Origin: Clostridiales bacterium
GTDB lineage: Bacteria; Bacillota; Clostridia; Lachnospirales; Lachnospiraceae
Direction of reading: 5' to 3'
Assembly (NCBI GenBank): GCA_012520645.1
Contig: JAAYNV010000031.1
Location: 1 to 64,000, forward strand
Length of the DNA: 64,000 nucleotides
A model generated the notes under the pieces. The model did no database searches. It saw only the letters and a list, made by a program, of their open reading frames with translations, and was not told where the DNA came from. The translations under genes were made by a program, and so were the position numbers. Below, piece after piece: positions 20,628 to 31,817 of the stretch (its first letter is position 1; the number at the start of each line of letters is the position of its first letter).

Positions 20628-22169
20628 TTGGCGAAAATTTTACTTGAAATGAAGAACATCACCAAAACATTCCCCGGTGTAAAGGCACTTGACAACGTGA
20701 ATCTGCAAGTGGAAGAGGGCGAGATTCATGCTCTCGTAGGCGAGAACGGTGCGGGTAAATCCACACTGATGAATGTGCTGAGTGGTATATATCCATATGG
20801 TACATATGAAGGAAATATTGTTTATAACGGAGAAATATGTCAGTTCTCCAAAATCAAAGACAGTGAAGAAAAAGGAATCGTCATTATCCATCAGGAGCTG
20901 GCACTTGTGCCGTATATGACGATCGGAGAAAATATGTTCCTCGGAAATGAAAGAGGACATAAATTCGCATTGAATTGGAATGAAACATACGGGCGTGCAG
21001 ATGAACTGCTTCGGACGGTTGGATTGAAGGAGTCTTCCAGAACGCTCATTAAAGATATAGGTGTCGGCAAGCAGCAGCTGGTAGAGATTGCCAAAGCGCT
21101 TGCGAAAAATGCAAAGCTGCTCATTTTGGATGAGCCGACTGCTTCCCTGAATGAGTCAGATTCCAAAGCACTTCTGGATCTGCTGTTAAAATTCAAGGAA
21201 CAGGGAATGACCTCAATTATTATTTCTCATAAGTTAAATGAGATTTCTTATGTTGCAGATAAGATTACGGTTATCCGTGACGGATCTACGATTGAAACAC
21301 TGGATAAGAAGAAGGATGATATTTCAGAGGACCGTATTATCAAAGGCATGGTAGGACGTGATCTGACGGACCGTTTCCCGAAACGTCCGGAGCAGAAGAT
21401 CGGAGATGTCATGATGGAAATCGAGGACTGGAACGTTTACCATCCGCTTTATACGGAACGCAAGGTGGTTGACAATGTCAGCATAAATGTGCGTAAGGGT
21501 GAGGTCGTAGGTATCTCCGGTCTGATGGGTGCAGGACGTACCGAGCTTGCCATGAGTGTATTCGGAAGAAGCTATGGAACCAATATTTCCGGTACGGTTA
21601 AAATCAAGGGAAAAGAGGTTCAACTGCATTCAGTCAAGGCAGCAATCGAAAATGGTCTGGCTTATGTAACAGAGGATCGTAAGGGAAACGGACTGATCTT
21701 AAGTAATCCGATCAAGATCAATACCACGCTTGCAAATCTGAAGGAAGTCAGCAAACATACTGTAATTGATAAAGATAAGGAATATGAGGTTGCAGTAGAG
21801 TATAAAGAAAAACTGAGAACCAAATGTCCGACTGTAGAGCAGAACGTCGGAAACTTAAGTGGTGGTAACCAGCAGAAGGTACTGCTTGCGAAGTGGATGT
21901 TCTCGGATCCGGATATTCTGATTCTGGATGAACCGACCAGAGGTATTGATGTCGGAGCGAAATATGAAATTTACTGTATTATCAATCAGCTTGTTGCAGA
22001 GGGAAAATCGGTTATCATGATTTCTTCCGAACTGCCGGAGGTACTTGGAATGTGTGACCGTATCTACATTATGAATGAAGGCAGAATGGTGGGTGAGCTG
22101 TCCGGTAAGGAAGCAACCCAGGAGCTCATTATGTCCCATATCATAAAATCTGGCAGAAAAGAAGCATAG
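20628..22169 (+). CDS. mmsA: Multiple-monosaccharide ABC transporter ATP-binding protein
   Basis: Duplicated ABC domains ([56 protein letters not shown]). Confidence 0.9.
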   Translation: MAKILLEMKNITKTFPGVKALDNVNLQVEEGEIHALVGENGAGKSTLMNVLSGIYPYGTYEGNIVYNGEICQFSKIKDSEEKGIVIIHQELALVPYMTIGENMFLGNERGHKFALNWNETYGRADELLRTVGLKESSRTLIKDIGVGKQQLVEIAKALAKNAKLLILDEPTASLNESDSKALLDLLLKFKEQGMTSIIISHKLNEISYVADKITVIRDGSTIETLDKKKDDISEDRIIKGMVGRDLTDRFPKRPEQKIGDVMMEIEDWNVYHPLYTERKVVDNVSINVRKGEVVGISGLMGAGRTELAMSVFGRSYGTNISGTVKIKGKEVQLHSVKAAIENGLAYVTEDRKGNGLILSNPIKINTTLANLKEVSKHTVIDKDKEYEVAVEYKEKLRTKCPTVEQNVGNLSGGNQQKVLLAKWMFSDPDILILDEPTRGIDVGAKYEIYCIINQLVAEGKSVIMISSELPEVLGMCDRIYIMNEGRMVGELSGKEATQELIMSHIIKSGRKEA

Positions 22170-22194
22170 GATTTGAAAGGAGAAAAGTATAGTT

Positions 22195-23370
22195 ATGGAT
22201 AAGACAAAAGCATTAGATATCGTAAAGAAATATACCATGATTATCGTTCTGATTCTGGTGACCGCTTTCTTTACCTGGAAGACCGGAGGAAAGATCCTCC
22301 TGCCGCAGAACGTAAGTAACCTGATCGCACAGAATGCGTATGTGTTTGTATTGGCAACCGGTATGCTGTTATGTATTCTGACCGGTGGTAACATTGACCT
22401 TTCCGTCGGCAGTATCGTCTGCTTTGTTGGTGCAATCGGTGCAACACTGATGGAAAATCATGGAATGAATGTTTATGCTGCTATTTTTGTAATGGTTTTA
22501 GTCGGTCTCTTGATTGGTGCATGGCAGGGCTTCTGGATCGCTTATGTACATGTTCCGCCATTTATTACAACATTATCCGGTATGCTGGTATTCCGTGGAC
22601 TTTCCAATGTAGTATTACAGGGTATGACAGTATCTTTAAAATCAGAAACCTTTATCAAGCTGTTTGGCGGCGGTGCAGACTGCTATGTACCGGATCTGTT
22701 TGGTGTGGAAGGCTTCAATATGACCTGTATGTTAGTCGGTGTGGCTGCCTGTGCAATTTATGTTATTATCCAGTTAAAAAACCGGATTACAAGAGCAAGA
22801 AAAGGCTATGAAATGGAAAACTTAGGCGGCATGATTGCTAAAACGGTTGCCATTTGTGCAGTTGTTCTGCTCTTTACACTTCGTCTGGCACAATACAGAG
22901 GAATTCCTACAGCGTTAATATGGGTTATGGTAGTCGTTTTACTTTATGGATATATTACTTCGAATACAACAATCGGACGTTATTTCTATGCAGTAGGTGG
23001 TAATGAGAAGGCTACGAAGCTTTCCGGTATCAATACAAAAAATGTATACTTCCTTGCATATTTGAACATGGGACTGTTATCTGCACTTGCAGGAATGTTA
23101 ACGATCGCACGTATGACGTCTGCACAGCCGACTTATGGACAGAGTTATGAAATGGATGCAATCGGCTCCTGCTTTATCGGTGGTGCTTCCGCATACGGCG
23201 GAACCGGTACAGTTCCGGGTGTTATCGTCGGAGCGGTTCTGATGGGTGTCATCAACCTTGGTATGAGTATTATGGGTGTAGATGCGAACTATCAGAAAGT
23301 AGTTAAAGGTCTTGTATTGTTAGCAGCCGTTATCTTCGATGTAGTATCTAAAAAAGGTGGAAGGGACTAA
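22195..23370 (+). CDS. mmsB: Multiple-monosaccharide ABC transporter permease
   Basis: NIDLSVGSIVCFVGAIGA, AYGGTGTVPGVIVGAVLMGVINLGMSIMGVDANYQKVVKGLVLLAAVIFDV. Confidence 0.9.
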   Translation: MDKTKALDIVKKYTMIIVLILVTAFFTWKTGGKILLPQNVSNLIAQNAYVFVLATGMLLCILTGGNIDLSVGSIVCFVGAIGATLMENHGMNVYAAIFVMVLVGLLIGAWQGFWIAYVHVPPFITTLSGMLVFRGLSNVVLQGMTVSLKSETFIKLFGGGADCYVPDLFGVEGFNMTCMLVGVAACAIYVIIQLKNRITRARKGYEMENLGGMIAKTVAICAVVLLFTLRLAQYRGIPTALIWVMVVVLLYGYITSNTTIGRYFYAVGGNEKATKLSGINTKNVYFLAYLNMGLLSALAGMLTIARMTSAQPTYGQSYEMDAIGSCFIGGASAYGGTGTVPGVIVGAVLMGVINLGMSIMGVDANYQKVVKGLVLLAAVIFDVVSKKGGRD

Positions 23371-23393
23371 TTCCTTTCTATATCTAATCAAAG

Positions 23394-23427
23394 AAAAGTT
23401 CCGGCATGGAAGCATGCTGGGGCTTTT
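23394..23427 (+). terminator. Terminator after mmsB
   Basis: AAAAGttCCGGCATG gaag CATGCTGGggCTTTTC. Confidence 0.7.
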
Positions 23428-23484
23428 CTTGTTTTCCATTATGGTGTATGATAAAAAAAGAGAAAGTGAAATGGGAGGGATACG

Positions 23485-25260
23485 ATGGGAAAACCCAGAA
23501 AGACAACTGCATTAAGTGGAATCGGTAAGAGAATCTATCTGCAGGTGCTGATACTGCTGGTGGTCAGTCTGGCAGTGATGGGCGGTCTGGCGCGGAATCT
23601 CCAGTCTGCCAGCAGTGCAAATGAGAAGCTGTTAAATGAGCAGGTGGAGCAGGTAGAGAAAATCTCCAAGATTTCCAGAGAATATTCCTATATTAACGGG
23701 CAGGTGATGAATCATGTGCTGACCACGAGAGAACAGACCATGGATGCCATTGCAGAAATGGTAAATACCCGTCTGGCAGGTCTGGATACTATGGTAGCGG
23801 AATATGATACTCTTTTGGAAGAAGGGGATGTAAGAAGGGAATACTTTGAAAGCTTTCAGGCGGATTATGAGCGCTATAAGAAAACGGTAGCCAGTCTGTT
23901 GGAGACCAGCAAAACGAATAAGCAGCAGGCAACGGTATCCGCTACCTCCAATCTTTCCATGTTTGATGCGAACATAGAGGGTTATATCGATCAGATCATA
24001 GCACTGACGAATGAAGACATGGAACGGGAACAGGCGAGCATGGACCGGATTTCGGAGCAGATTCCGATGCTGATTACAGGTTCCGCCCTGATACTGATTA
24101 TTGCAAGTTTGGTTATTGTGGTGCTGATAGGTACGGGTGTAGTACGTCCGATCAAAAAGACAACCAGTCAGATCAGTGGTATTGTAAAGGATATTAAGAT
24201 GGATCAGGGTGATCTGACGAAGCGTATTCCGGCAAAACGCAAAGATGAGACCGGAGAAGCTGCCAGAGGCATGAATGAACTTTTGGATTTGGTACAGCAG
24301 GTGATCGGTGGACTGACGGCATCTTGTGGGGAATTGACAAGCAGACAGCAGAGCGTGGCAGCAAATGTGGCAAGTGCGGTACAGGGAGCCGGTGATACGG
24401 AGAAGAATCTGGTAAGACTTCAGGGAGGAATGCAGCAGGTAGGAGATTCGACCGGAGGCGTAGTAGCCGGAACCGGACATGCACAGGAGTCGGCAGCTGA
24501 AATGGACGGACAGGCAGGTCAGGGTCAGGCGTATGCAGAGGAAATCAAGGAAAAGGCAGGCGAAGTCCGAAAGAAGGCAGTCCGAAGCAGGGAAGAGGCA
24601 GAAGCAGTGCTGCATGAGATTGAGGATCAAACGAAAGAAGCAGTTGCAAACAGCGGACAGATACATAGAATCCGTGAGCTTACAGATGACATTCTTGGGA
24701 TTGCCTCAAAGACGAATCTTCTTGCCCTCAATGCTTCGATCGAGGCGGCAAGAGCGGGTGAGTCAGGTAAGGGGTTCTCGGTTGTCGCGGATGAAATTCG
24801 CGAACTGGCGGATAATTCCAAGGATGCCGCCGGAAGGATCCAGAGCATCAGCGATCAGGTCGTGACCAATGTGGAAAAACTGGTGACAGAGACGACGAAT
24901 CTGTTAGAATTTTTAAATACCAAGGTTATGTCGGATTATCAGCTTCTTGAGAATACCGGAGAGGAGTACTTTCAGGCAGCGGAGAAGATTGACAATTTAA
25001 TGGAACATTTTCGGGGGGCTATGGGAGACGTGCTTTCCGTAACGAAGGAAATCCACAGAGCGAATGAGGAAATCGGACTGACTGTGACAGAGAGCACCAA
25101 TGGAATCAGTGGCGTGGTACGAAATACCACTGAACTGACAGAGAGTATGCAGGCAATATCCCAAGCCCTGACGGATATGGAGAAAATTGTTGTGGATCTG
25201 AATACCAGCATTGGTTGTTTTTCGGTTGTATTCGACGAAAAAAATGATAAAATAGCCTAA
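23485..25260 (+). CDS. Methyl-accepting chemotaxis protein
   Basis: [48 protein letters not shown] signalling hairpin; HAMP after TM2. Confidence 0.93.
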   Translation: MGKPRKTTALSGIGKRIYLQVLILLVVSLAVMGGLARNLQSASSANEKLLNEQVEQVEKISKISREYSYINGQVMNHVLTTREQTMDAIAEMVNTRLAGLDTMVAEYDTLLEEGDVRREYFESFQADYERYKKTVASLLETSKTNKQQATVSATSNLSMFDANIEGYIDQIIALTNEDMEREQASMDRISEQIPMLITGSALILIIASLVIVVLIGTGVVRPIKKTTSQISGIVKDIKMDQGDLTKRIPAKRKDETGEAARGMNELLDLVQQVIGGLTASCGELTSRQQSVAANVASAVQGAGDTEKNLVRLQGGMQQVGDSTGGVVAGTGHAQESAAEMDGQAGQGQAYAEEIKEKAGEVRKKAVRSREEAEAVLHEIEDQTKEAVANSGQIHRIRELTDDILGIASKTNLLALNASIEAARAGESGKGFSVVADEIRELADNSKDAAGRIQSISDQVVTNVEKLVTETTNLLEFLNTKVMSDYQLLENTGEEYFQAAEKIDNLMEHFRGAMGDVLSVTKEIHRANEEIGLTVTESTNGISGVVRNTTELTESMQAISQALTDMEKIVVDLNTSIGCFSVVFDEKNDKIA

Positions 25261-25288
25261 AGATGATATTATAAGCTGGAGGCGTACT

Positions 25289-27106
25289 ATGAGCAAGGGG
25301 TTACAGAAAAAGGGAAGTACAGCACCGCCAAAACAGAAAAAGGATAAAAGGCCTGTTTCCAGAGCAGGGAAGAGAAGGGCTGTCATTAAAAAAGTTGGTA
25401 TCAAAATATATGCCATTGTGGCGGTTCTGGTAGTAGTTGCGTTAGCCGGAATGATTTATCTTGCGAATGTTCTGACGGATCTGAGTGCAATCAATAGAGA
25501 GATTATTTCTACTGAGGTGGTTGATATTGAGAAAATCTCAGAAATCGGGCGAGACTTTTCCTATATCAACGGACAGGTTATGAACCATGTGCTGACTACC
25601 AGAGAGCAGACCATGGATGCCATTGCGGAGACGATCAATAGCAGGCTGGCAGAATTGGATGCAAAGGTTGCGGAATTTGATGCAAGACTTTCGGCAGAAG
25701 ATGAGAGAAGAGTAGCATTTGAAAAGTTTACCGGAGATTATGAGCGATATAAAGGAACGGTAGACTATCTGTTAGAAATCAGCAAAATGAATAAGAAGCA
25801 GGCCGGTCTGGCAGCGACTTCCAATCTGAATCTCTTTGCAGAGAATACGGAAAAATACATAAACGATATTATTGGACTGACGGATGAACAGCTGGCATAC
25901 CGCAGACAGCAGACGGATGGCTATGCGGCACAGATTCCGGTTACGATTACGGTTTGCTGTGCGATGCTGTTTGTGACAACACTTATTATTATCATTATTA
26001 CACAACGGGGAATCGTAAGACCCTTGAAGCATGTGACCAGACAGTTAAAACAGATCATGGAAGATATTCGCCGCAAAGAGGGTGATTTGACTATGCGTAT
26101 TGACGTGCAGTCTCAGGATGAGATTGGGCAGTTGGCAGAAAGTGTAAATTCCTTCCTGGATCTGTTCCAGAATATTATTGCGGGAATTATACGTTCCTGC
26201 GATGAACTTTCCGGACAGCAGAAGACGGTCGGAAATAATGTGGACAGGGCAGAACAGGGCGCTGATGATACCTCTGCAACACTGGAACAGCTTGCTGCCG
26301 GCATGCAGGAGGTGGCTGCTAATGTTACGACAGTCAATAGTAATACCAAGGATGTAGAGAGTTCTGTTGATGCAATGACGAAAGAAGTGGAAGCAGGAAG
26401 CCGTTATGCGGAAAGCATTAAGGGCAAGGCGGATACGGTAGAGCGTCAGGCAGTGGAGAGCAAAAAAGAAGTGACCGGCATGATTCAGCATATTGATGAG
26501 GCGGTCACCCGTTCGGTAGAGGAGAGTAAGCAGGTTGCGCGTATTTCGGATTTGACGGAAGAAATCCTTGGTATTGCCAATAAGACAAATCTGCTTGCCC
26601 TGAATGCGTCGATTGAGGCGGCAAGAGCAGGAGAAGCCGGAAGAGGTTTTGCGGTTGTTGCAGATGAGATCAGACAGTTAGCAGATAATTCCAGAACTAC
26701 TGCAAACAATATTCAGGAAATCAGTGTAGAAGTGGTAAACAGTGTAGAAGAGCTTGCTGCAAATGCTTCCAGACTTTTAGAGTTTGTAAACAGCCGTGTG
26801 CTTGCAGATTATGAAATTCTGGAAGAGACCGGTGTAGAGTATGCGAAAGCAGCTGCAACCATCGAAGGAATTATGGGCAGGTTTCATGCAGCGACAGAGG
26901 AACTGCTGCAGGTTATGAGAAGTGTGACCTCCGCCAATGAAGGCATCACCGTTACTGTAAATGAAAGTACCCAGGGTGTTACAAATGTTGTGAACAATAC
27001 TTCACAGCTTGCCGGAGGTATGAAGGAAATCAGCGCTGCCTTGAACGGGGTAAATAAGGTGGTAGGACAGCTTTTAGACAGTGTGAACTGTTTTACAAAG
27101 TATTGA
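25289..27106 (+). CDS. Methyl-accepting chemotaxis protein (tandem paralogue)
   Basis: [48 protein letters not shown]; shares [23 protein letters not shown] with the upstream MCP. Confidence 0.94.
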   Translation: MSKGLQKKGSTAPPKQKKDKRPVSRAGKRRAVIKKVGIKIYAIVAVLVVVALAGMIYLANVLTDLSAINREIISTEVVDIEKISEIGRDFSYINGQVMNHVLTTREQTMDAIAETINSRLAELDAKVAEFDARLSAEDERRVAFEKFTGDYERYKGTVDYLLEISKMNKKQAGLAATSNLNLFAENTEKYINDIIGLTDEQLAYRRQQTDGYAAQIPVTITVCCAMLFVTTLIIIIITQRGIVRPLKHVTRQLKQIMEDIRRKEGDLTMRIDVQSQDEIGQLAESVNSFLDLFQNIIAGIIRSCDELSGQQKTVGNNVDRAEQGADDTSATLEQLAAGMQEVAANVTTVNSNTKDVESSVDAMTKEVEAGSRYAESIKGKADTVERQAVESKKEVTGMIQHIDEAVTRSVEESKQVARISDLTEEILGIANKTNLLALNASIEAARAGEAGRGFAVVADEIRQLADNSRTTANNIQEISVEVVNSVEELAANASRLLEFVNSRVLADYEILEETGVEYAKAAATIEGIMGRFHAATEELLQVMRSVTSANEGITVTVNESTQGVTNVVNNTSQLAGGMKEISAALNGVNKVVGQLLDSVNCFTKY

Positions 27107-27125
27107 TTCAGGGAGATAAGATGAC

Positions 27126-27542
27126 ATGAAGTATGAGATGAAGCAGGAATATTTTTTAGGCATAGAAAAAATCGATACACAGCATGCCAGATTGTTAGAA
27201 TTAATGGATGAAGCACACAGCCTTTTGAAGGATGAGAATAAGCTGTATAAATGCGCGGATATCCGCAAAATACTTGCAGGAATCAAGGAATATGTGAACT
27301 TTCATTTTACGGATGAAGAACAGTATATGCAGGAAATCGGTTACACAGGGTTAGAGGAGCATAAAAAGCTTCATCAGGCGTTTGCCATAAAGGTAGATGA
27401 ATTTGATGTACATGTGTCGAATCTTTCTCTGGGGACACAGGATGGAATGATTCTGGAGCTTTTGGATTATCTGAAGGCATGGATTCAGGAGCATATCTGT
27501 GAGGAAGACAGAAAGTATGTGTCGCAGACAGACAACCGGTAA
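27126..27542 (+). CDS. Bacteriohemerythrin
   Basis: GIEKIDTQHARLLELMDEAH, FHFTDEEQYM, HKKLHQAF, HICEED iron ligand pattern. Confidence 0.85.
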   Translation: MKYEMKQEYFLGIEKIDTQHARLLELMDEAHSLLKDENKLYKCADIRKILAGIKEYVNFHFTDEEQYMQEIGYTGLEEHKKLHQAFAIKVDEFDVHVSNLSLGTQDGMILELLDYLKAWIQEHICEEDRKYVSQTDNR

Positions 27543-27594
27543 AATCAGACCACTTTTTTAAGATTCAAAAAATTAAGATTCATAAAAACATAAG

Positions 27595-27638
27595 AAACCG
27601 TTTCGGAAATCTTTCTTGTATGCCGAAACGGTTTTTGT
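27595..27638 (+). terminator. Rho-independent terminator
   Basis: AAACCGTTTCGG/CCGAAACGGTTT stem plus TTG. Confidence 0.8.
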
Positions 27639-27668
27639 TAATATAAGGATGATTTGGAGGGAAAGAAT

Positions 27669-28487
27669 ATGTGGGCGTATATAATCGGAGGCTTGTGCCT
27701 GCTTTATTTTGTCGGTGTCTGTATTTTTGGAGGAGTCGGAACAAATTTCTATTTAATATGGGCGGTGATGGGGGCTACTCTTTTATCCTATGGTGTTTTG
27801 TCAAAGAGAGGGTGGTTCGAACAGCATATTCCGGTCTTTTTCAGACGAAGTTTTTTGGTCTGTTTTCTGCTTGGAGTTGTTTTATTGGTTGTGGTAGAAG
27901 GCTTGATTGTCAGTGGCTTTTCGGCTAAAGGGAAAAAGAATCTGGATTATATTGTGGTACTGGGAGCGCAGGTGAAGCCGGATAGACCGAGTAAAGTGCT
28001 TGCCATGCGTCTGGACCGGGCTTATGATTACCTGACGGAAAATGAGAATACCGTTGCCATAGTCTCAGGAGGACAGGGGAGTGATGAGCCGGAGACGGAG
28101 GCGGCATGTATGAGGCGGTATCTGGTAGAAAAAGGGATTTCACCGGAACGGATCTTATTAGAAGACCAGTCTACCAACACGGTGGAGAATCTGCAGTTTT
28201 CCAGGAGGATCATGGCAGAACACAAAGCGATTATGGAAAAAGGGGCAGGTCAGGAAGGCGGTGCTTCGCAGGGAAACGCTGCAGAACAAAATGACGGAGT
28301 GAGAGATGTGTCAGTGGGGATCATCAGCAATAACTTTCATATTTTCCGTGCAGTCAACATTGCAAAAAAGCAGGGATATGAGAATGTATGCGGTATTGCC
28401 GCAAGGTCTGATCTGCCCACACAGCCGAACAATATGCTGCGGGAATTTTTTGGAGTCATGAAGGATTATCTGTTTGGAAATATGTAA
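27669..28487 (+). CDS. YdcF/SanA family (DUF218) protein
   Basis: DYIVVLGAQVKPDRPSKVLAMRLDRAYDYL, VSGGQGSDEPETEA, ILLEDQSTNTVENLQFSR. Confidence 0.85.
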   Translation: MWAYIIGGLCLLYFVGVCIFGGVGTNFYLIWAVMGATLLSYGVLSKRGWFEQHIPVFFRRSFLVCFLLGVVLLVVVEGLIVSGFSAKGKKNLDYIVVLGAQVKPDRPSKVLAMRLDRAYDYLTENENTVAIVSGGQGSDEPETEAACMRRYLVEKGISPERILLEDQSTNTVENLQFSRRIMAEHKAIMEKGAGQEGGASQGNAAEQNDGVRDVSVGIISNNFHIFRAVNIAKKQGYENVCGIAARSDLPTQPNNMLREFFGVMKDYLFGNM

Positions 28488-28534
28488 TATGGAAGGCGGA
28501 TGTGATATAATAAAGGAAAAAGGCAGGTATGTGT

Positions 28535-29248
28535 ATGGAGCAGATCGAAAAACTGAGAGAAATGATTGACCAAACAGATAATATTGTTTTTTTCGGAGGT
28601 GCCGGTGTATCCACCGAAAGCGGTATTCCGGATTTTAGGAGTGTGGATGGTCTTTATAATCAAAAGTATGATTATCCGCCGGAAACGATTTTGAGTCATA
28701 CCTTTTATATGCGTAAGCCGGAGGAATTTTTCCGGTTTTACCGGGACAAGATGCTTTGCCTTGATGCGAAACCGAATGCTGCACATTTGAAACTGGCAAA
28801 GTGGGAACAGGAAGGCAAGTTAAAGGCAGTCATAACACAGAATATTGACGGACTGCATCAGGCGGCAGGTAGTAAAAATGTACTGGAGCTGCATGGAAGT
28901 GTTCTGAGAAATTATTGTGAGAAGTGCGGAAAATTTTATAATGTGCAGGCAGTAACCGATTCGAAAGGAGTACCAACTTGTGAATGCGGCGGTCATATTA
29001 AGCCGGATGTGGTGCTCTATGAAGAAGGATTGAATCAGAAGACGTTGCAGGACGCGGTTTATTTTATCAGCCATGCAGATGTACTTATAATAGGAGGTAC
29101 CTCACTTGCGGTTTATCCGGCAGCAGGATTGATCGATTATTATCAGGGAGACAAGCTGGTGCTGATCAATAAGACACCGACTCCGAAGGACAAGATGGCA
29201 GATCTGGTAGTAAGCGGTAGTATTGGAGAAATACTCGGCAGACTTTAA
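28535..29248 (+). CDS. NAD-dependent protein deacylase, SIR2 family
   Basis: FFGGAGVSTESGIPDFRS, TQNIDGLHQAAGS, CxxC pairs (CEKCG, CECGG), GTSLAVYPAAGLIDYY. Confidence 0.93.
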   Translation: MEQIEKLREMIDQTDNIVFFGGAGVSTESGIPDFRSVDGLYNQKYDYPPETILSHTFYMRKPEEFFRFYRDKMLCLDAKPNAAHLKLAKWEQEGKLKAVITQNIDGLHQAAGSKNVLELHGSVLRNYCEKCGKFYNVQAVTDSKGVPTCECGGHIKPDVVLYEEGLNQKTLQDAVYFISHADVLIIGGTSLAVYPAAGLIDYYQGDKLVLINKTPTPKDKMADLVVSGSIGEILGRL

Positions 29249-29267
29249 AAGGAGAATCGTTGTAAAG

Positions 29268-29450
29268 ATGGACATTCAGGTAGGAGATGTGCTGCGTTTG
29301 AAGAAACCGCATCCGTGCGGCAGCAAGGAGTGGGAGGTGCTGCGTATCGGTGCAGACTTTCGGCTCAAATGTGCAGGCTGCGGACATCAGATTATGATAG
29401 CACGTAAATTAGTAGAAAAAAATGTAAAAGAAATCAAGAAAAATGCTTGA
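29268..29450 (+). CDS. DUF951 domain-containing protein
   Basis: MDIQVGDVLRLKKPHPCGSKEWEVLRIGADFRLKCAGCGHQIMIARKLVEKNVKEI. Confidence 0.85.
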   Translation: MDIQVGDVLRLKKPHPCGSKEWEVLRIGADFRLKCAGCGHQIMIARKLVEKNVKEIKKNA

Positions 29451-29503
29451 AACACCCTGAAAAATATGGTATCATTTTTATTCGTGATATATTAAATTCC
29501 TTG

Positions 29504-29521
29504 CTCACGGAAGGTCGTGGG
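29504..29521 (+). promoter_or_regulatory. Leader hairpin upstream of rpsF
   Basis: CTCACG-GAAGGT-CGTGGG (one G-U) just before the rpsF RBS; possible S6:S18 autoregulatory element, not confirmed. Confidence 0.35.
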
Positions 29522-29548
29522 CCAGAGACCATAAGGAGGTAAAGAAGC

Positions 29549-29839
29549 ATGAACAAATACGAATTAGCCGTTGTTGTCAGTGCAAAGATCGAAGACGATG
29601 AGAGAGCAGCAGTTGTTGACAAGTGTAAAGCTCTGATCGAGAGATTCGGTGGAACAGTTACAAACGTTGATGAATGGGGTAAGAAGAGATTAGCTTACGA
29701 AATTCAGAAAATGAAAGAAGCGTTCTACTATTTCATCGCTTTTGATGCTGATGCTACAGTTCCCGCTGAAATCGAGAGCCGTGTGCGTATCATGGACAAC
29801 GTTATCAGATATTTATGCGTTAGACAGGACGAGGCGTAA
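29549..29839 (+). CDS. rpsF: 30S ribosomal protein S6
   Basis: MNKYELAVVVSAKIEDDERAAVVDKCKALIERFGGTVTNVDEWGKKRLAYEIQKMKEAFYYF. Confidence 0.96.
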   Translation: MNKYELAVVVSAKIEDDERAAVVDKCKALIERFGGTVTNVDEWGKKRLAYEIQKMKEAFYYFIAFDADATVPAEIESRVRIMDNVIRYLCVRQDEA

Positions 29840-29875
29840 GATTGCATAGCTTATATGCAGCAGAAAGAGGATAGT

Positions 29876-30331
29876 ATGAATAAAGTAATTCTGATGGGAA
29901 GATTGACACGAGACCCGGAGGTAAGATATTCTCAGGGTGACAATCCGATGGCGATTGCCAGATATACTCTTGCAGTAGACCGCAGATTTAACCGCAATGG
30001 CGATGATGCTTCAGCAGATTTTATTGGGTGCGTTGCATTTGGCAGAAGTGGCGAATTTGCAGAGAAGTATTTCCGCAAGGGAACCAAGATCGTGGTAACA
30101 GGGCGCATCCAGACAGGCAGCTATACGAACAAGGACGGTAACAAGGTCTATACGACTGACGTAGTAGTTGAGGATCAGGAATTTGCAGAGAGTAAGAATG
30201 CGTCCGGCGGCGGTGATGGTTTTGGAGGCGGGTTCTCTGGCGGTGGTGCAGGCAGACCGAAGCCTTCTTCCGCAGGAGACGGATTCATGAATATTCCGGA
30301 TGGAATTGATGAAGAACTTCCATTTAACTAA
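29876..30331 (+). CDS. ssb: Single-stranded DNA-binding protein
   Basis: MNKVILMGRLTRDPEVRYSQGDNPMAIARYTLAVDRRF; C-terminal acidic DEELPFN tip; between rpsF and rpsR. Confidence 0.96.
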   Translation: MNKVILMGRLTRDPEVRYSQGDNPMAIARYTLAVDRRFNRNGDDASADFIGCVAFGRSGEFAEKYFRKGTKIVVTGRIQTGSYTNKDGNKVYTTDVVVEDQEFAESKNASGGGDGFGGGFSGGGAGRPKPSSAGDGFMNIPDGIDEELPFN

Positions 30332-30362
30332 CAATTATTGATTAAGATAGGAGGCAAATACC

Positions 30363-30626
30363 ATGGCTTACAATAAAGCAGAAAAAGCTGATGCTCCGAT
30401 GAAGAGAAGAGGCGGAATGCGCAGAAGAAAGAAAGTATGTGTATTCTGTGGAAAAGATAATGTAATCGATTACAAAGATGTGAATAAGTTAAAGAGATAT
30501 GTATCTGAGAGAGGAAAAATTCTTCCGAGAAGAATTACAGGAAACTGTGCAAAACATCAGAGAGCTTTAACAGTAGCAATCAAGAGAGCACGTCACATCG
30601 CTTTAATGCCATACGTTGCAGAATAA
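30363..30626 (+). CDS. rpsR: 30S ribosomal protein S18
   Basis: [60 protein letters not shown]. Confidence 0.97.
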   Translation: MAYNKAEKADAPMKRRGGMRRRKKVCVFCGKDNVIDYKDVNKLKRYVSERGKILPRRITGNCAKHQRALTVAIKRARHIALMPYVAE

Positions 30627-30666
30627 ATGGCAGAAAAGAAAGTTCTGAAATAAAATCAGTCAGTAA

Positions 30667-30698
30667 AAAAGCCAATCATCGTAAGATGGTTGGCTTTT
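30667..30698. terminator. Bidirectional terminator between rpsR and HD-GYP gene
   Basis: AAAAGCCAATCATC gtaa GATGGTTGGCTTTT. Confidence 0.85.
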
Positions 30699-30704
30699 CC
30701 TATG

Positions 30705-31802
30705 CTACTGAATGATCAGACTTGCATAGTTTAAATTATTTAACAGATCATAAACTTTTCCGGTATTTAGTCCGACGACCCTGGGGCGCAGAATAGATTC
30801 CGGATTATTGGCGACAACCCGTGCTTTCTCGCCGCTGCTTAACAGTACTGTGCTGCCGACAGGATATAGTATAACACTGTCCAAAAAGCTGCGCATACAG
30901 GAAATATCCAGTTCATCTGTCATTGCCATGATCATTTCCACGGCATCACGTTTGGAAAAAGGCTTTTTGTAAGCACGTTCTGTGACCAGTGCATCATAAA
31001 TATCTACAATGGACAGAATTTGTGCAAAAAGAGAAATCTGTTCCTTTGGAACGCCAAGCGGGTAGCCCTTTCCGTTAATCTTTTCATGATGCTGTAACAC
31101 ACCAAGGCGTATGGGATTCGAAATATCCGGCTTATGATCCAGAATACGGTAGCCATAAAGGGAATGCTGCTTCATGATCATAAATTCCTCATCCGTTAAA
31201 CGTGACGGTTTATTTAAAATTTCGTTTGGAATTTTGGATTTACCGATATCGTGCAGAAGACCGGAAATACCGATTTCATATATTTGTTTTTCGGACAGAC
31301 CATGTTTCCTTGCAACCACCATTGCCATGGTAGCGACATCCACGCTGTGCTTGAAAGTATATTCATCACTGATCTTCAGAGTATCAATATCAATGGCGAT
31401 ATCATCATTTTCCAGAATTGCCTTCATCAGATCATTGGCAATGCTGTTGGTGGTTTGGGTAAAGTCTTCTGATTCGGCATTGCTATACAGATGCTGAATT
31501 CCGACTCCGACACGCTGTTTTACGCTCTCTGTCAGTTTTACTTTAGCGCGGTCAATAATAGTGTTTTTGTCAATGGTTTCTTTGATGGCGGGAGGAAGTT
31601 TGTCATCTTCAGCCGGTTCGTCATCCTGTCCTTCTCCAATATAGACTCCCATAATACCGAGTTTCAGCATGGATGAGATCATATATTCATCCAGAATAGT
31701 TCCCCGGCAGATCAGCTTTCTGCCGGTATGATCTACGATTGTCTGATCGATTTCCATACCATCCTGCAGCATTCTTGTGTGCATAAATTTTCGTCTTCTC
31801 AA
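30705..31802 (-). CDS. HD-GYP domain protein (putative c-di-GMP phosphodiesterase)
   Basis: HSVDVATMAMVVARKHGLSEKQIYEIGISGLLHDIGKSKIPNEIL...HHEKINGKGYPLG. Confidence 0.9.
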   Translation of the reverse strand: MRRRKFMHTRMLQDGMEIDQTIVDHTGRKLICRGTILDEYMISSMLKLGIMGVYIGEGQDDEPAEDDKLPPAIKETIDKNTIIDRAKVKLTESVKQRVGVGIQHLYSNAESEDFTQTTNSIANDLMKAILENDDIAIDIDTLKISDEYTFKHSVDVATMAMVVARKHGLSEKQIYEIGISGLLHDIGKSKIPNEILNKPSRLTDEEFMIMKQHSLYGYRILDHKPDISNPIRLGVLQHHEKINGKGYPLGVPKEQISLFAQILSIVDIYDALVTERAYKKPFSKRDAVEMIMAMTDELDISCMRSFLDSVILYPVGSTVLLSSGEKARVVANNPESILRPRVVGLNTGKVYDLLNNLNYASLIIQ

Positions 31803-31817
31803 GTGTGATCCCCTCTT

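Noticed and set aside
23632-24666. 344-aa minus-strand ORF antisense to the first MCP
   Set aside because: Fully inside a confident MCP gene; Cys/His/Leu-rich artefactual composition.
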